From Streptomyces sp. NBC_01723 (GTDB lineage Bacteria; Actinomycetota; Actinomycetes; Streptomycetales; Streptomycetaceae): a stretch of 64,000 nucleotides of DNA. The stretch's first letter is position 1. Every line of letters starts with the position of its first letter. Position numbers and translations under genes: made by a program. The notes under the pieces are model-generated. The model was not told the DNA's origin. It worked only from the letters and a program-made list of their open reading frames with translations, and made no database searches. Location: the NCBI RefSeq assembly GCF_036246005.1, contig NZ_CP109171.1, positions 8,544,001 to 8,608,000 on the forward strand. The letters are read 5' to 3'. Below are positions 27,662 through 35,652 of this stretch, in pieces.

Positions 27662-28471
27662 TCAGCGCGCCGCCTGATCCGCCGGCTCGTGCGGCCGGGT
27701 CTCCGCGAAGGAATACGGCGGCCAGGGACCGAGGAAGCGGATGCGCAGCGCGGGTTCGCCGGCCCCGGCCTCGCTCAGCACGGCGCCCACGGCGTCGATG
27801 TCCTCCCGGCGCACCAGCAGGGCGGCGGAGAGCACGGCCGTTTCGCCCGGCGCGCGCTGGGCCGGACCGCGGTCTCGCAGGTCCTCGGCCACCGACAGCA
27901 GCCGGCGGCGCAGTCCGGCGTGCAGGCTGTCCGCGAGCTGCCCGGCGGTGTTCTTCTCGCGCTGTTCGCGCTGCTTGGCCAAGAGCCTGCGCATGCCCGG
28001 GGAACGTCCATCGTCGCCGCTCTCCGTGTCCGCGGCCCGCGCGCCCGGCTCACCGCCCGTGCCGCGCTCCAGGGCGACCTCCACCCGCAGTTCGCAGCGT
28101 CCGGCGAGCGCGTCGAGCTGACCGGTGACCGCGTCCCGCTGGTCCCTGACCCAGTCGCCGAGCCGCTGTTCGGCGCCGCGTCCTGACGCCGTGTCGGCGG
28201 CCACCAGGACGTTGAAGGTCATCGGCAGCAGGCTGCCGGTGCGCTCCCAGACCGTCGTGACGGCCTCGCTCTGCTCCGCCACCCATCGGCGTACCTGGTC
28301 GTCGTCGCCCTGGAAGGGTTCCGGCACGGCATCGTGCACCAGCGCGGCCACCCCGGTCCCCTGGACGGGCACCAGCCGCAGCCGGCGTCCGTCGAGTCCG
28401 GTGACTCCGTCGGCGGCGCCCGGCCGGTCGGGGAGCAGGGCGTAGACGTACAGCGCGCTGTCCTCGGTCAT
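27662..28471 (-). CDS. gvpL: Gas vesicle protein GvpL/GvpF
   Basis: 269 residues. It starts DSALYVYALLPD and contains the GvpL/F core: LVPVQGTGVAALVHD, a Val-rich helix around the SEAVTTVWERTGSLLPMTFN segment (equivalent to the usual P-x-R-F-G-T region but reading LPMTFN), and the C-terminal ALLVRREDIDAVGAVL and GPWPPYSF, the family's most conserved end. The middle (about 130-165) is expanded and charged. It overlaps gvpK by 4 nt (ATGA). In gas vesicle clusters these proteins are accessory, probably helping shell nucleation. Confidence 0.88.
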   Translation of the reverse strand: MTEDSALYVYALLPDRPGAADGVTGLDGRRLRLVPVQGTGVAALVHDAVPEPFQGDDDQVRRWVAEQSEAVTTVWERTGSLLPMTFNVLVAADTASGRGAEQRLGDWVRDQRDAVTGQLDALAGRCELRVEVALERGTGGEPGARAADTESGDDGRSPGMRRLLAKQREQREKNTAGQLADSLHAGLRRRLLSVAEDLRDRGPAQRAPGETAVLSAALLVRREDIDAVGAVLSEAGAGEPALRIRFLGPWPPYSFAETRPHEPADQAAR

Positions 28472-28782
28472 CGCCCGGCCTCCTCCGCCCAGCGCTGGGG
28501 GTTGATCAGCTTGTCCACGACGTCGTCGACCACCTCGTCCAGGCCGCGGTGCAGATCGGCGACCGACGCGACGATGCCGTGGTCCTCCTTGATCTGCTCC
28601 ATCGCCTCGTCCAGCTCCAGCAGGGCGTCGGCGAGGCGTTCGGACTCCTCCGGGTTCAGGTCGCCGCCCTCGATACGGCGCATGGCCTGGCGGTCCAGTG
28701 CCTCCTGGATGACCTCGACCAACGTCACCACGAGGGACAGCACTCCGTGTTTGAGGCTCTTCTCGTCGACGGTCAACGGCAT
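28468..28782 (-). CDS. gvpK: Gas vesicle protein GvpK
   Basis: 104 residues with GAAGGGG before the ATG. The whole length matches GvpK: LKHGVLSLVVTLVEVIQEALDRQAMRRIEGGDLNPEESERLADAL shows the conserved I-E-x-G-x-L motif, and the rest is helical and acidic. GvpK is an essential accessory protein in characterised gas vesicle clusters but its molecular task is unclear. It sits between a GvpA/J-type gene and gvpL. Confidence 0.92.
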   Translation of the reverse strand: MPLTVDEKSLKHGVLSLVVTLVEVIQEALDRQAMRRIEGGDLNPEESERLADALLELDEAMEQIKEDHGIVASVADLHRGLDEVVDDVVDKLINPQRWAEEAGR

Positions 28783-28830
28783 GTCGTCCCCTTCTTCCTC
28801 CGCGTCATGTCACGTTCCTCGCGGCGCCGC

Positions 28831-29760
28831 TCACGCGGGCGCCGTCAGCCTGCCGACCGACTCGAACCGCCGGACCCAGGCCACGGGGTCGTCGGCCGAG
28901 AGCCGGTGTTCGTCGCCGCCGACGGTGCGCAGCAGCAGGACGCTCCCCTCACCCCCGGGCCCGTACCCCGGTGCCCGGCTCACCTCCGTCAGTTCGTCCG
29001 TGGCCAGCACCAGTGCGGGCCGGCCGTCCACCGGCGACTTCCAGGTCAGCCGGTCGGCCGTGAGCCGTGCCCGGCCGCCCCGCCACAGCGGACCGGACCT
29101 CCGCGGCTCCTCGTACCACAGGTGTCCGTCGGCGAGCGGAGGTTCCTCCTCGGGGACGCCGGGCGAGAGCGACGGCCCGAGGCTCCCGGCCAGGGAGCGG
29201 GTGAGCAGGTCGTGCAGGGTCTCGGGCTCCCGCGCGGAGATCAGCTCCCGCCGGCCGTCGGCCAACGCGACCTCCAGACGGAGGCGTTCCTCGCCGCCCA
29301 CCGTCTCCTCGGGCCTCAGCCGCACGTCCCGTACGGCGTCCAGGTCCGTCTGCCAGAGCACTTCGCGCGGCTCGTCGCGCAGGACGACCAGGCGCCGGTC
29401 GGTGAGATACACGCTGCCGGGTCGCCATCCGTGGTAGACGCCGCCGCTCAGCAGGTGGCCGCCGCTCATCCGCCGCACGACGCTCTCGTCCTCGCGCAGT
29501 CCGAGGCCCCGGGGCACGGCGGAACGTTCCGCCCACTCCCTGGTGGCCTCGTCCCAGTTGCGCATCATGCCGTACTCCAGCATCGTCTCCATCCCCGCGA
29601 TCGCCGCCCGCACCGAGACGCCGATCAGTGGGATGTCCGCTACGGCGACGATGAGGTCGAGGTGCAGCACCGCGCCCTTGTTGAGCAGCACTTCCACCAG
29701 GTCGTCCAGGGTCACCCGCGGTTCCCGGGTGGGACGCATCGGCGGCTGCTCACTCGCCAC
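28831..29760 (-). CDS. GvpA/J-family protein with long C-terminal PH-like region
   Basis: 309 residues from GTG at 29760, 10 nt after GGGAGG and overlapping the stop of the upstream gene. Residues about 10-60 are a GvpA/J domain (TLDDLVEVLLNKGAVLHLDLIVAVADIPLIGVSVRAAIAGMETML). The rest, about 240 residues, is not gas vesicle protein: two strand-rich modules (SVYLTDRRLVVLRDEPREVLWQTDLDAVRDVRL and RARLTADRLTWKSPVDG...LATDELTEVSR) that look like tandem bacterial PH/GRAM folds. The fusion suggests a shell protein tethered to, or signalling through, a lipid- or protein-binding module. GvpS-type proteins are the nearest alternative label. Confidence 0.7.
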   Translation of the reverse strand: MASEQPPMRPTREPRVTLDDLVEVLLNKGAVLHLDLIVAVADIPLIGVSVRAAIAGMETMLEYGMMRNWDEATREWAERSAVPRGLGLREDESVVRRMSGGHLLSGGVYHGWRPGSVYLTDRRLVVLRDEPREVLWQTDLDAVRDVRLRPEETVGGEERLRLEVALADGRRELISAREPETLHDLLTRSLAGSLGPSLSPGVPEEEPPLADGHLWYEEPRRSGPLWRGGRARLTADRLTWKSPVDGRPALVLATDELTEVSRAPGYGPGGEGSVLLLRTVGGDEHRLSADDPVAWVRRFESVGRLTAPA

Positions 29761-30340
29761 GGGGCTCGGCCTCCCGCTCGGCGGAACGCCGGGCGCGCTT
29801 GCTGTCGCCCTCGCGGTCACCCTTGTCGCCGTCGTCGTCCCTGCCGCCCTCCACGGCCGCGTCGTCGCGGCTCACGACGGCGGTCTGGCCGGACGCCTCC
29901 CGCATCTGCGCCTGCGCACTGCGCCAGCCGCACCAAGGGCACCACTGGTTCAGCAACTGCTCCACGGGGGCGCGCTTGCCGCACGCCGGACAGGACTCCT
30001 TCTCCTCGCGCGTCTCGCGCCACGCGGCGGTCTCGGTGTCCGTGCCGGAGGGGAACTCCAGCCCGTACCGGGCCGCCGTCTCGAAGGAGGCGAGGGCGGC
30101 CCGCAGGCGGATACCCAGCAGTTCGACGCCGGCGACCGAGACCATGATGTCGGCGTTGAGCACGAGGCCCTTGTCCAGAAGGGTCTCCACGACGTGCGCG
30201 AGGCTGCCCTCGCCGTCCCGCCGAGGCTGCATGGGGGCCGCACCGACGGCCGGAACCGTACGGGCGGAGGGCTCGCGCGCGGCGGCAGTGGCGGGAAACC
30301 CGCCCTCACCCGGGGAGGTTCTTCCGGTAATGCTGCTCAT
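29750..30340 (-). CDS. GvpA/J-family gas vesicle protein with C-terminal zinc ribbon
   Basis: 196 residues from ATG at 30340. Residues about 48-95 are a GvpA/J domain (LAHVVETLLDKGLVLNADIMVSVAGVELLGIRLRAALASFETAARYGLEF). This is followed by a treble-clef or ribbon-like pair CPACGK and CPWCGW about 18 residues apart, then a charged, disordered tail rich in Arg, Glu and Asp. A zinc-binding module on a GvpJ protein is not part of the textbook family. It appears to be the first gvp gene of this operon and overlaps the next gene. Confidence 0.8.
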   Translation of the reverse strand: MSSITGRTSPGEGGFPATAAAREPSARTVPAVGAAPMQPRRDGEGSLAHVVETLLDKGLVLNADIMVSVAGVELLGIRLRAALASFETAARYGLEFPSGTDTETAAWRETREEKESCPACGKRAPVEQLLNQWCPWCGWRSAQAQMREASGQTAVVSRDDAAVEGGRDDDGDKGDREGDSKRARRSAEREAEPRGE

Positions 30341-30441
30341 CCCACCCGCCTGTCCGGTCCCGCGCCTTTCATACCCGGCGACCGCTCGCGCACGGTGGCC
30401 CGCCGTGTGACACGGGGCACCGCGGGGGCCGGTCCGGCCCG

Positions 30442-30978
30442 TCACTCAACGAGCGCGTACACACCGATGATCACCACGCCGATCAGCATGTCCATGAATC
30501 CCGCCCGCAGAGACGACGCCCAGCGCAGGCCGGCGGTACGGGCCGCCGAGATGCCGAGGCAGAACAGGGCGACGGTGTTGAAGAACAGGGCGACGTCGGC
30601 GGCGGTCTCCTCGGACCACCAGTGCGCCACCGCGCCGAGCAGCAGGCACACGGTGGGCAGCGCGGCCGCGACGAGGGGCCACTCGGCCAGCACCGCGCGC
30701 AGCCGGCTCGGCCTCGCCCCGCCCTCGGCGACCGCACGTTGGGCGATGACGTGCGCGTAGCCGTGGGCGGCGCTCGACGCCAGCGCGGTCAGGAGCACCC
30801 ACAGCGCGTCCTCGCCGGGGTCGGCGACCTCGCCCGGCACGTCCAAGGCCGCCACCAGGGCGCTGGCCAGGACCAGGCCGTAGATGCCGCGGAACAACCA
30901 CAGCTCGGCGGTCCTGGGCGGCAGACCTCGCCGTCGGGCGGCACTGTCGGAATGGACGTGGTCGGCGGGTTCGGACAT
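30442..30978 (-). CDS. Four-helix integral membrane protein
   Basis: 178 residues from ATG at 30978 with GAGG upstream. After a polar N terminus (PADHVHSDSAARRRG) there are four hydrophobic segments: LVLASALVAALDVPG, WVLLTALASSAAHGYAHVI, LVAAALPTVCLLLGAVAHW and a final ALFFNTVALFCLGISAA/ FMDMLIGVVIIGVYALV pair. A His-rich cytosolic start and HGYAHVIAQ loop are notable. Similar proteins sit next to gas vesicle genes in other actinomycetes, so it is probably part of the same operon (101 nt upstream of the first gvp gene). Function unknown. Confidence 0.75.
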   Translation of the reverse strand: MSEPADHVHSDSAARRRGLPPRTAELWLFRGIYGLVLASALVAALDVPGEVADPGEDALWVLLTALASSAAHGYAHVIAQRAVAEGGARPSRLRAVLAEWPLVAAALPTVCLLLGAVAHWWSEETAADVALFFNTVALFCLGISAARTAGLRWASSLRAGFMDMLIGVVIIGVYALVE

Positions 30979-31152
30979 CGCGTCGCCTCGGTGCGGGGGA
31001 GGAGTGGGTCGGCCCATGCTCGCCCGCCCGGCGCCGGCGAACACGGTGCCACGCGGTCGAGCCGGGCCGTTCGTCCGAAGGAGCCGACGCCGGACCCGCA
31101 TGTCTCACCCCGGACGGCGATACCGCCACGATCACGCGGTGCGCAGACGGCG

Positions 31153-31752
31153 TTACGAGCGATCGAACAGAGCGACGACGCTCCGAGGAGCTTCCGGGCC
31201 GAAGAAACGCTCCAGGTTCCGCGCCGAACGGCCGGCAGCATCGCCGCCACGCGGGAACAGCCGCGCTTCGTAGGCGGTGAGCGCCGCCTCGACGTCACTT
31301 TGCCCGACCAACTCACCCGCCAGGTCCGCGCCGTCGTACAGGGCAAGGTTCGCGCCCTCGCCGGCGAAGGGCGACATCAGATGCGCGGCGTCGCCGACGA
31401 GCGTCACGCCGGGCATCCTCTCCCAGCTGATTCCGACGGGAAGGGCAGGGATGGGCCGGAGCCACGGTTCCGCGTCGCTCTCCGTCACGAAGGCGGTCAG
31501 CAGCGGCGACCAGCCGTCGAACTCGCCGACGACCCGTCCAAGGCCGGCGGACGGATCGCCGGAGCCGACCGACCTCATCCACTCCTCGGACTTGTTGAGC
31601 GCCACGTATCCGCGCACCCGCCCGTCCGCGTAGCGGTGCACGATGATGCCCTTGCCCGGTGCGACCGCCATCAGCGTGCCACTGCCGATCGCTGCCGGGC
31701 TCGCCCGACGGGTCCGGTCGCCCGAGGCGAGGGCGACCTCGACAAAGCACAT
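31153..31752 (-). pseudogene. FAD-dependent monooxygenase, 3' half only
   Basis: About 199 codons matching the C-terminal half of TetX-like aromatic-ring monooxygenases: VRGYVALNKSEEWMR, then PGVTLVGDAAHLMSPFAGEG with NLALYDGADLA, the second FAD motif (GD and the pyrophosphate loop). The N-terminal Rossmann G-x-G-x-x-G and the DG motif are missing. The frame starts abruptly at 31752, where an unrelated transporter fragment on the other strand begins. It therefore cannot bind FAD as encoded and is a deletion relic. A functional truncated protein is unlikely. Confidence 0.75.
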
Positions 31753-31772
31753 TCCGCTGTTGGTTCGTACCC

Positions 31773-31970
31773 GGCTCCATCCTCCTCGTCGGACTCTTCA
31801 CCCAGCCCGCCCTCCCCGCGCCGCTCCTTCCCACCATCGCGATCGAGCCCGCACCCCCGGTCGTCGCGAGTAACGCGTGGTTCACCATGAACGGGGGCCG
31901 GGCGGATCTCGTCGCCACCGCACTCGCCGGCTACGCGCTCCTGATGGCCCTGGTCCAGCTCTCCCTGAAC
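31773..31970 (+). pseudogene. TDT-family (TehA/SLAC1-like) transporter relic
   Basis: About 66 codons, reading GSILLVGLFTQPALPAPLLP, then TIAIEPAPPVVASNAWFTMN and ALAGYALLMALVQL. The P-T-x-A-I-E-x-A-P-P-x-V-A-x-N-A motif and the following helix are typical of tellurite-resistance/C4-dicarboxylate transporters. Both ends of the gene are missing and there is no start. It abuts the FAD monooxygenase relic, marking a deletion junction near 31752-31773. Confidence 0.6.
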
Positions 31971-32072
31971 TCGACGCGTCCCCAGGTGCCGTGCCCGGTC
32001 ATGGCACCGGCTCACCGCGGTCGATCCGTGCGGACAGGTGCCGCGTAGGATCGCCGTCCGAGGGGTGATGGC

Positions 32073-32723
32073 ATGGTCATGAGGCAGTGGTGGGGAACGG
32101 CGATCGTGGCGGCACTGCTGCTCACCGGTTGCGGTGGCGGCGCCGAGGCCGACGGCGCGAGCGACAAGGCGGCCGCGCTCTCCGAGGACCAAGTGCGGGA
32201 CGTACTGCCGGACGACGAGGCCATGCCCGGCTGGAAGCGGTCCGCTCGGCCCACGGCCGTGAAGATGAACGACCTCTACCGCCGCGAAGCCTGCCCGAAC
32301 AAGGGCAACGCGGGCTGCGAGGACTCCCGGTTCTTCGGCGCCTCGGCCTTCCGGCACGACGACAACGCCGCGTACGTCAGCTTCCTGGTGATCGCCTACG
32401 ACAGCGAAGAGGCCGCCGAGAGTGCGTACCGCGTGCTGTGGGACGGCCACTACGGCGAGAAGGCCGGACCGAGTGCCAAGTCGCTCGAACTCGGCCCGCT
32501 CGGCGATGAGCGAGACGCGCGGTTCGGCACGTCCGGCTTCAACGGCGAGCCCGGCGCGGTGACGCAGACCCGGGTGGGTACGACGTTGCTGTGGACCGAG
32601 TCGGCCTCCACCGGCAAGGGCGGCATCGACGAGGAGAACGTGCGGGAACTGGCCACGGTGCTCGCGGACCGCTCCCGGCAGGCGCAGAACGGGGATGCGG
32701 TGTCGGCGAGCCTCGGCGGCTGA
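32073..32723 (+). CDS. Lipoprotein of unknown function
   Basis: 216 residues. A short N terminus and hydrophobic stretch end in the lipobox LLTGC (Cys20) followed by GGGAEADG, so it should be lipid-anchored outside the membrane. ATG 32073 is preceded by AGGGGTGATGGC; ATG 32079 is an alternative. The mature part is a mixed alpha/beta domain with DEAMPGWK at its start and AYVSFLVIAYDSEEAAESAY, resembling the PknH-sensor-like or LpqN-type extracytoplasmic folds. Two Cys (REACPNKGNAGCED) may form a disulphide. No operon partner. Confidence 0.8.
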   Translation: MVMRQWWGTAIVAALLLTGCGGGAEADGASDKAAALSEDQVRDVLPDDEAMPGWKRSARPTAVKMNDLYRREACPNKGNAGCEDSRFFGASAFRHDDNAAYVSFLVIAYDSEEAAESAYRVLWDGHYGEKAGPSAKSLELGPLGDERDARFGTSGFNGEPGAVTQTRVGTTLLWTESASTGKGGIDEENVRELATVLADRSRQAQNGDAVSASLGG

Positions 32724-32795
32724 CCCGGACCCGGCCCGATGGTGATGTCGCGTTCCGTTCTGCAGCGCGGAGATCTGGTGGGCAGAATCGGTTCC

Positions 32796-33122
32796 ATGGA
32801 GGCGGATCAGTCACCGGAGCGGACCCCTGATGGTCATTTCGTCGTCGTCAAGGGGCGGAAGTGGCGGGCGACCGACCCTTCCGTCCCGGAAGAGGCCGCG
32901 GCCCGTCTTCGACGCCATTTGATGTCGGCTCGGCGTGCGGTGCGCCGTGCGCTCGCCGAGAGCGACGCGAGGGCTGAAGCGGCGGCGCGTGCGCGGGTCA
33001 ACCGCGCGAAGATTGCTTTGGGGGAGCGCGGTACGCCCTGGTGGGAGCAGTCTGACGGGGCGCGTCGGGAGCGTTGGGAGGGCGGGTTGGCGGAGCTGGA
33101 TGAGCGGGAGTCGGACGTGTAG
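32796..33122 (+). CDS. Conserved small actinobacterial protein (often labelled Tol-type)
   Basis: 108 residues from ATG at 32796 (MEADQSPERTPDGHFVVVKG). The conserved core is GRKWRATDPSVPEEAAARLRRHLMSARRAV, a helix, and VNRAKIALGERGTPWWEQ. This family is found widely in Streptomyces and is often called biopolymer transporter Tol by annotation transfer, but no Tol domain, membrane segment or signal peptide is visible. It is a small cytosolic, helical, basic protein of unknown role. Confidence 0.75.
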   Translation: MEADQSPERTPDGHFVVVKGRKWRATDPSVPEEAAARLRRHLMSARRAVRRALAESDARAEAAARARVNRAKIALGERGTPWWEQSDGARRERWEGGLAELDERESDV

Positions 33123-33285
33123 GCGGCGTCCGGGGTTGCGGTGCGAGAGCGGGGCGGCCGGCATGGGACAAGGCCCCGAGGCCGACCCGCTGAGGCAATC
33201 TCCGGGCGGTCAGGCGAACCTCGGCTCGACACGGAAGTGCCGCCACGGGAACGGCGTCCGCCGACTCCACCAGCGCCCTCCACCC

Positions 33286-34269
33286 TCACCGGTCGACAGC
33301 GATGGCGATCTTGCCACGCGGGCGTCCGCGACCCTCGCCGGTGGAGCCGCCCTCGAGCAGAGCGTGCGCCTGCGCGATGTCGGCCAGCGGTAGAACGGCT
33401 CCGATCACCGGCCGGATCTTGTCCTGCTCGACCAGTCGGCCGAGGGCCGCGAGCTTCGCGCGGTCGGGGCTGACGAAGAGGAAGTGGTAGGTCGCGTTCA
33501 CCCCCCATGCGGCGAGCAGGTTCTGAGGTTCGGGGATGTCCACGATGGACACCACCCGGCCCCGGTCGGTGAGGACCTCCGGGCTGCGGGTGAGGGTGTC
33601 CCCGCCCACCGTGTCCAGCACGACGTCCACCCCACCCAGCGCGCGGACCTGCGGCACGTAGTCACCGGCCGAGAAATCGATCGCGTGGTCGGCTCCCAGA
33701 CCGGTGACGAACTCGTGATCCCGTGCCCGTGCGGTGGTCACCACCTCGGCCCCCAGCGCGTCGGCGACCTGGATGGCGACCGAGCCGACCCCGCCCGCTC
33801 CACCGTGCACCAGGACTCGTTCACCGAGCCGCACCTTCGCCCGTTCGACCAGTGCCTCCCACACCGTCATGCCCACGAGTGCGAGACCGGCGGCCTCGAC
33901 GTGCGACAGCTGTGCGGGCTTGGGGGAGACCAGGGCCTGGTCGACGACGTGGAACTCGGCGTAGGTGCCCTGTCCGGCGAAGACCGGCGCCAAGTACCAG
34001 ACCTCGTCGCCCGGCTGGAACTCGTCCGCCCCGGGGCCCGTCTCGACCACCACGCCGGACACGTCGTTGCCGATCACCGTGGGCAGCGCCACCTGGTCTC
34101 GGTAGTCGCCGCGCCGGGTCTGCAGGTCAAGGGGGTTGACGGACGTGGCCAGCACACGCACCAGCACCTGTCCGGGTCCGGGCGTGGGTCTCGGCAGCTC
34201 TCTGGCGGCGAACGCGGTGTCCGCGTTGCCGAAACGGACGAGTTCCATGACGCGCATCGAAGTGGACAT
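33286..34269 (-). CDS. Zinc-independent MDR quinone oxidoreductase
   Basis: About 327 residues; ATG at 34269 or 34257 (MRVMELVRFG) are both possible, neither with a clear ribosome site. It is a medium-chain reductase: GroES-like N-terminal domain (GPGQVLVRVLATSVNPLDLQ, PTVIGNDVSGVVVETG) and Rossmann domain with VHGGAGGVGSVAIQVA. The catalytic-zinc Cys/His ligands are absent and the His-Pro-D-of-quinone-reductase type NPLD is present, pointing to a quinone or enone reductase using NADPH. It is divergent from an ArsR-family gene with a perfect inverted repeat between them, so it is probably repressed by that regulator. Confidence 0.9.
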   Translation of the reverse strand: MSTSMRVMELVRFGNADTAFAARELPRPTPGPGQVLVRVLATSVNPLDLQTRRGDYRDQVALPTVIGNDVSGVVVETGPGADEFQPGDEVWYLAPVFAGQGTYAEFHVVDQALVSPKPAQLSHVEAAGLALVGMTVWEALVERAKVRLGERVLVHGGAGGVGSVAIQVADALGAEVVTTARARDHEFVTGLGADHAIDFSAGDYVPQVRALGGVDVVLDTVGGDTLTRSPEVLTDRGRVVSIVDIPEPQNLLAAWGVNATYHFLFVSPDRAKLAALGRLVEQDKIRPVIGAVLPLADIAQAHALLEGGSTGEGRGRPRGKIAIAVDR

Positions 34270-34287
34270 GCGGCGATCATAGATCGT

Positions 34288-34309
34288 CATATTGCGAATC
34301 GTCAATATG
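34288..34309. promoter_or_regulatory. Perfect inverted repeat, candidate ArsR-family operator
   Basis: CATATTG (34288-34294), 8-nt spacer, CAATATG (34303-34309). It lies 21 nt upstream of the regulator start and 19 nt upstream of the reductase start, so occupancy would block both promoters. Confidence 0.7.
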
Positions 34310-34330
34310 TAAGTGGGTTACGATCATCGC

Positions 34331-34639
34331 ATGTTCTCGGAGGCGGAGTTGCTCGCTGTGTTCCGGGCCCTGTCCAATCCGGCCCGCCGACAGATGCTGG
34401 TGTGGCTCAAGGACCCGATGGGTTTTCCCGGCCAGGAGCCCGGCGATGTCGAGATCGGTGTCTGCGTGAGCGACATCCAGCGGCGGACCGGTCTCGGGCA
34501 GTCGACCACGTCGCAATACCTGGCGATGCTGCGGGAAGCAGGGCTGGTGGTCGCCACCCGGCGAGGCAAGTGGACCTACTACCGCCGCGACGAGGCGAAC
34601 ATCGCCCGCCTCCTGGAGACCCTGCGCGACGTGTTCTAG
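34331..34639 (+). CDS. ArsR/SmtB-type winged-helix regulator
   Basis: 102 residues from ATG at 34331 (MFSEAELLAVFRALSNPARR); GTG at 34313 is possible. The winged helix is complete: LSNPARRQMLVWLKDP, VCVSDIQRRTGLGQSTTSQYLAMLREAGLVVATRRGKWTYYRRDE. The ELCVCDL metal-binding motif of ArsR is replaced by GVCVSDI with a single Cys, so it is more likely a redox or small-molecule sensor than an As/Zn sensor. The divergent NADPH:quinone-reductase-like gene is its probable target. Confidence 0.88.
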   Translation: MFSEAELLAVFRALSNPARRQMLVWLKDPMGFPGQEPGDVEIGVCVSDIQRRTGLGQSTTSQYLAMLREAGLVVATRRGKWTYYRRDEANIARLLETLRDVF

Positions 34640-34657
34640 GTGTATTGATCACGAGCG

Positions 34658-34765
34658 TTGTCAACGAATGCCCGGCTGACCGTTCACGGCAGGCGGCTTC
34701 TCATCGAGCGTGTCCGCACGGGCCGTCCGGTCGCGCATGTCGCAGCCGAGATGGGCATCTCACGC
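34658..34765 (+). pseudogene. IS481-family transposase N-terminal relic
   Basis: About 36 codons read NARLTVHGRRLLIERVRTGR followed by PVAHVAAEMGISR, which matches the helix-turn-helix start of IS481-type transposases (N-A-x-L-T-x-x-G-R-x-x-L ... H-V-A-A-E-M-G-I-S-R). The DDE domain is missing and the sequence changes character after 34765. No inverted repeats could be assigned. It is an old insertion remnant located between the ArsR and GNAT genes. Confidence 0.7.
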
Positions 34766-34921
34766 GTGACGCCCACAAGGACGACACCGCACCGCACCCC
34801 GGCGACGTGCTGCGGCAGGCTGCCACTGAATCGGTCTGGCCTCTCGACCGCGCTGTCGAAGCGGCAGCGCTGGCGAGCGCCGGATTACCGATGCGGTGCT
34901 TTCCTTCGGCAGGATGGGCGC

Positions 34922-35461
34922 ATGACCGAGACCGAGATCCGCACGCCCCGTCTTCTGCTCCGTAGCTGGCACGACGACGACCTCACGTCGATGGCCGACA
35001 TCAACGCGGACCCACGGGTTATGCGCTGGACTGACGACGGCTCGGTGCGCGACCTGGAGCACACAGCCGAGGACATCGAGCGTTGGGAGGAGGAGTGGGA
35101 CGAGGAGGGCTTCGGACTCTTCGCCGTCGAACTGCTGGCCTCGGGTGAACTGATCGGTTTCACAGGCCTGTCCGTGCCCGAGTTCCTGCCGGAGGTGATG
35201 CCCGCGGTGGCGATCAGCTGGCGGCTCGGATCACCGTTCTGGGGCCAGGGATACGCGTCCGAAGCCGCGCACGCCACACTGGAGTTCGCACTCCAGGACC
35301 GCGGCCTGGACCGTGTCATCAGCATCAGCCGGTTGGGGGACAACGCCTCCGAGAACGTCATCCGCAAGCTCGGCATGGCGCCCGAGCGGGAGACGACCCA
35401 CCCGGTATACGGCTACCCACTGCGCGTTCATGCCATCGACCTCACCGAGTTCCAGGCATGA
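34922..35461 (+). CDS. GNAT-family N-acetyltransferase (RimJ/RimL type)
   Basis: 179 residues from ATG at 34922 with AGGA upstream. RimJ-like order: ETEIRTPRLLLRSWHDDDL, then GFGLFAVELLASGELIGFTGL, acetyl-CoA loop SPFWGQGYASEAAHATLEFAL (Q/R-x-x-G-x-G/A) and NASENVIRKLGM near the end. Members acetylate ribosomal protein N-termini or small amines; the substrate here is unknown. It is downstream of the IS481 relic and alone on its transcript. Confidence 0.92.
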   Translation: MTETEIRTPRLLLRSWHDDDLTSMADINADPRVMRWTDDGSVRDLEHTAEDIERWEEEWDEEGFGLFAVELLASGELIGFTGLSVPEFLPEVMPAVAISWRLGSPFWGQGYASEAAHATLEFALQDRGLDRVISISRLGDNASENVIRKLGMAPERETTHPVYGYPLRVHAIDLTEFQA

Positions 35462-35652
35462 ACCCGCCCAGCCGTCGATCATCACAAGACAGCCGACCAC
35501 TGCCCCTGCGTCCCTGAACGCATTGATCGCGGCGACAAGGACACCCAGGATGGGACGGCCCCTCCCTGCCACTGACATGCTCCTTCACGGAACCGGGGAC
35601 AGAGCCCGTTTCGAAGTCCGTGAAAGCGGCGGATCGCTACGTTCATGCCTGC

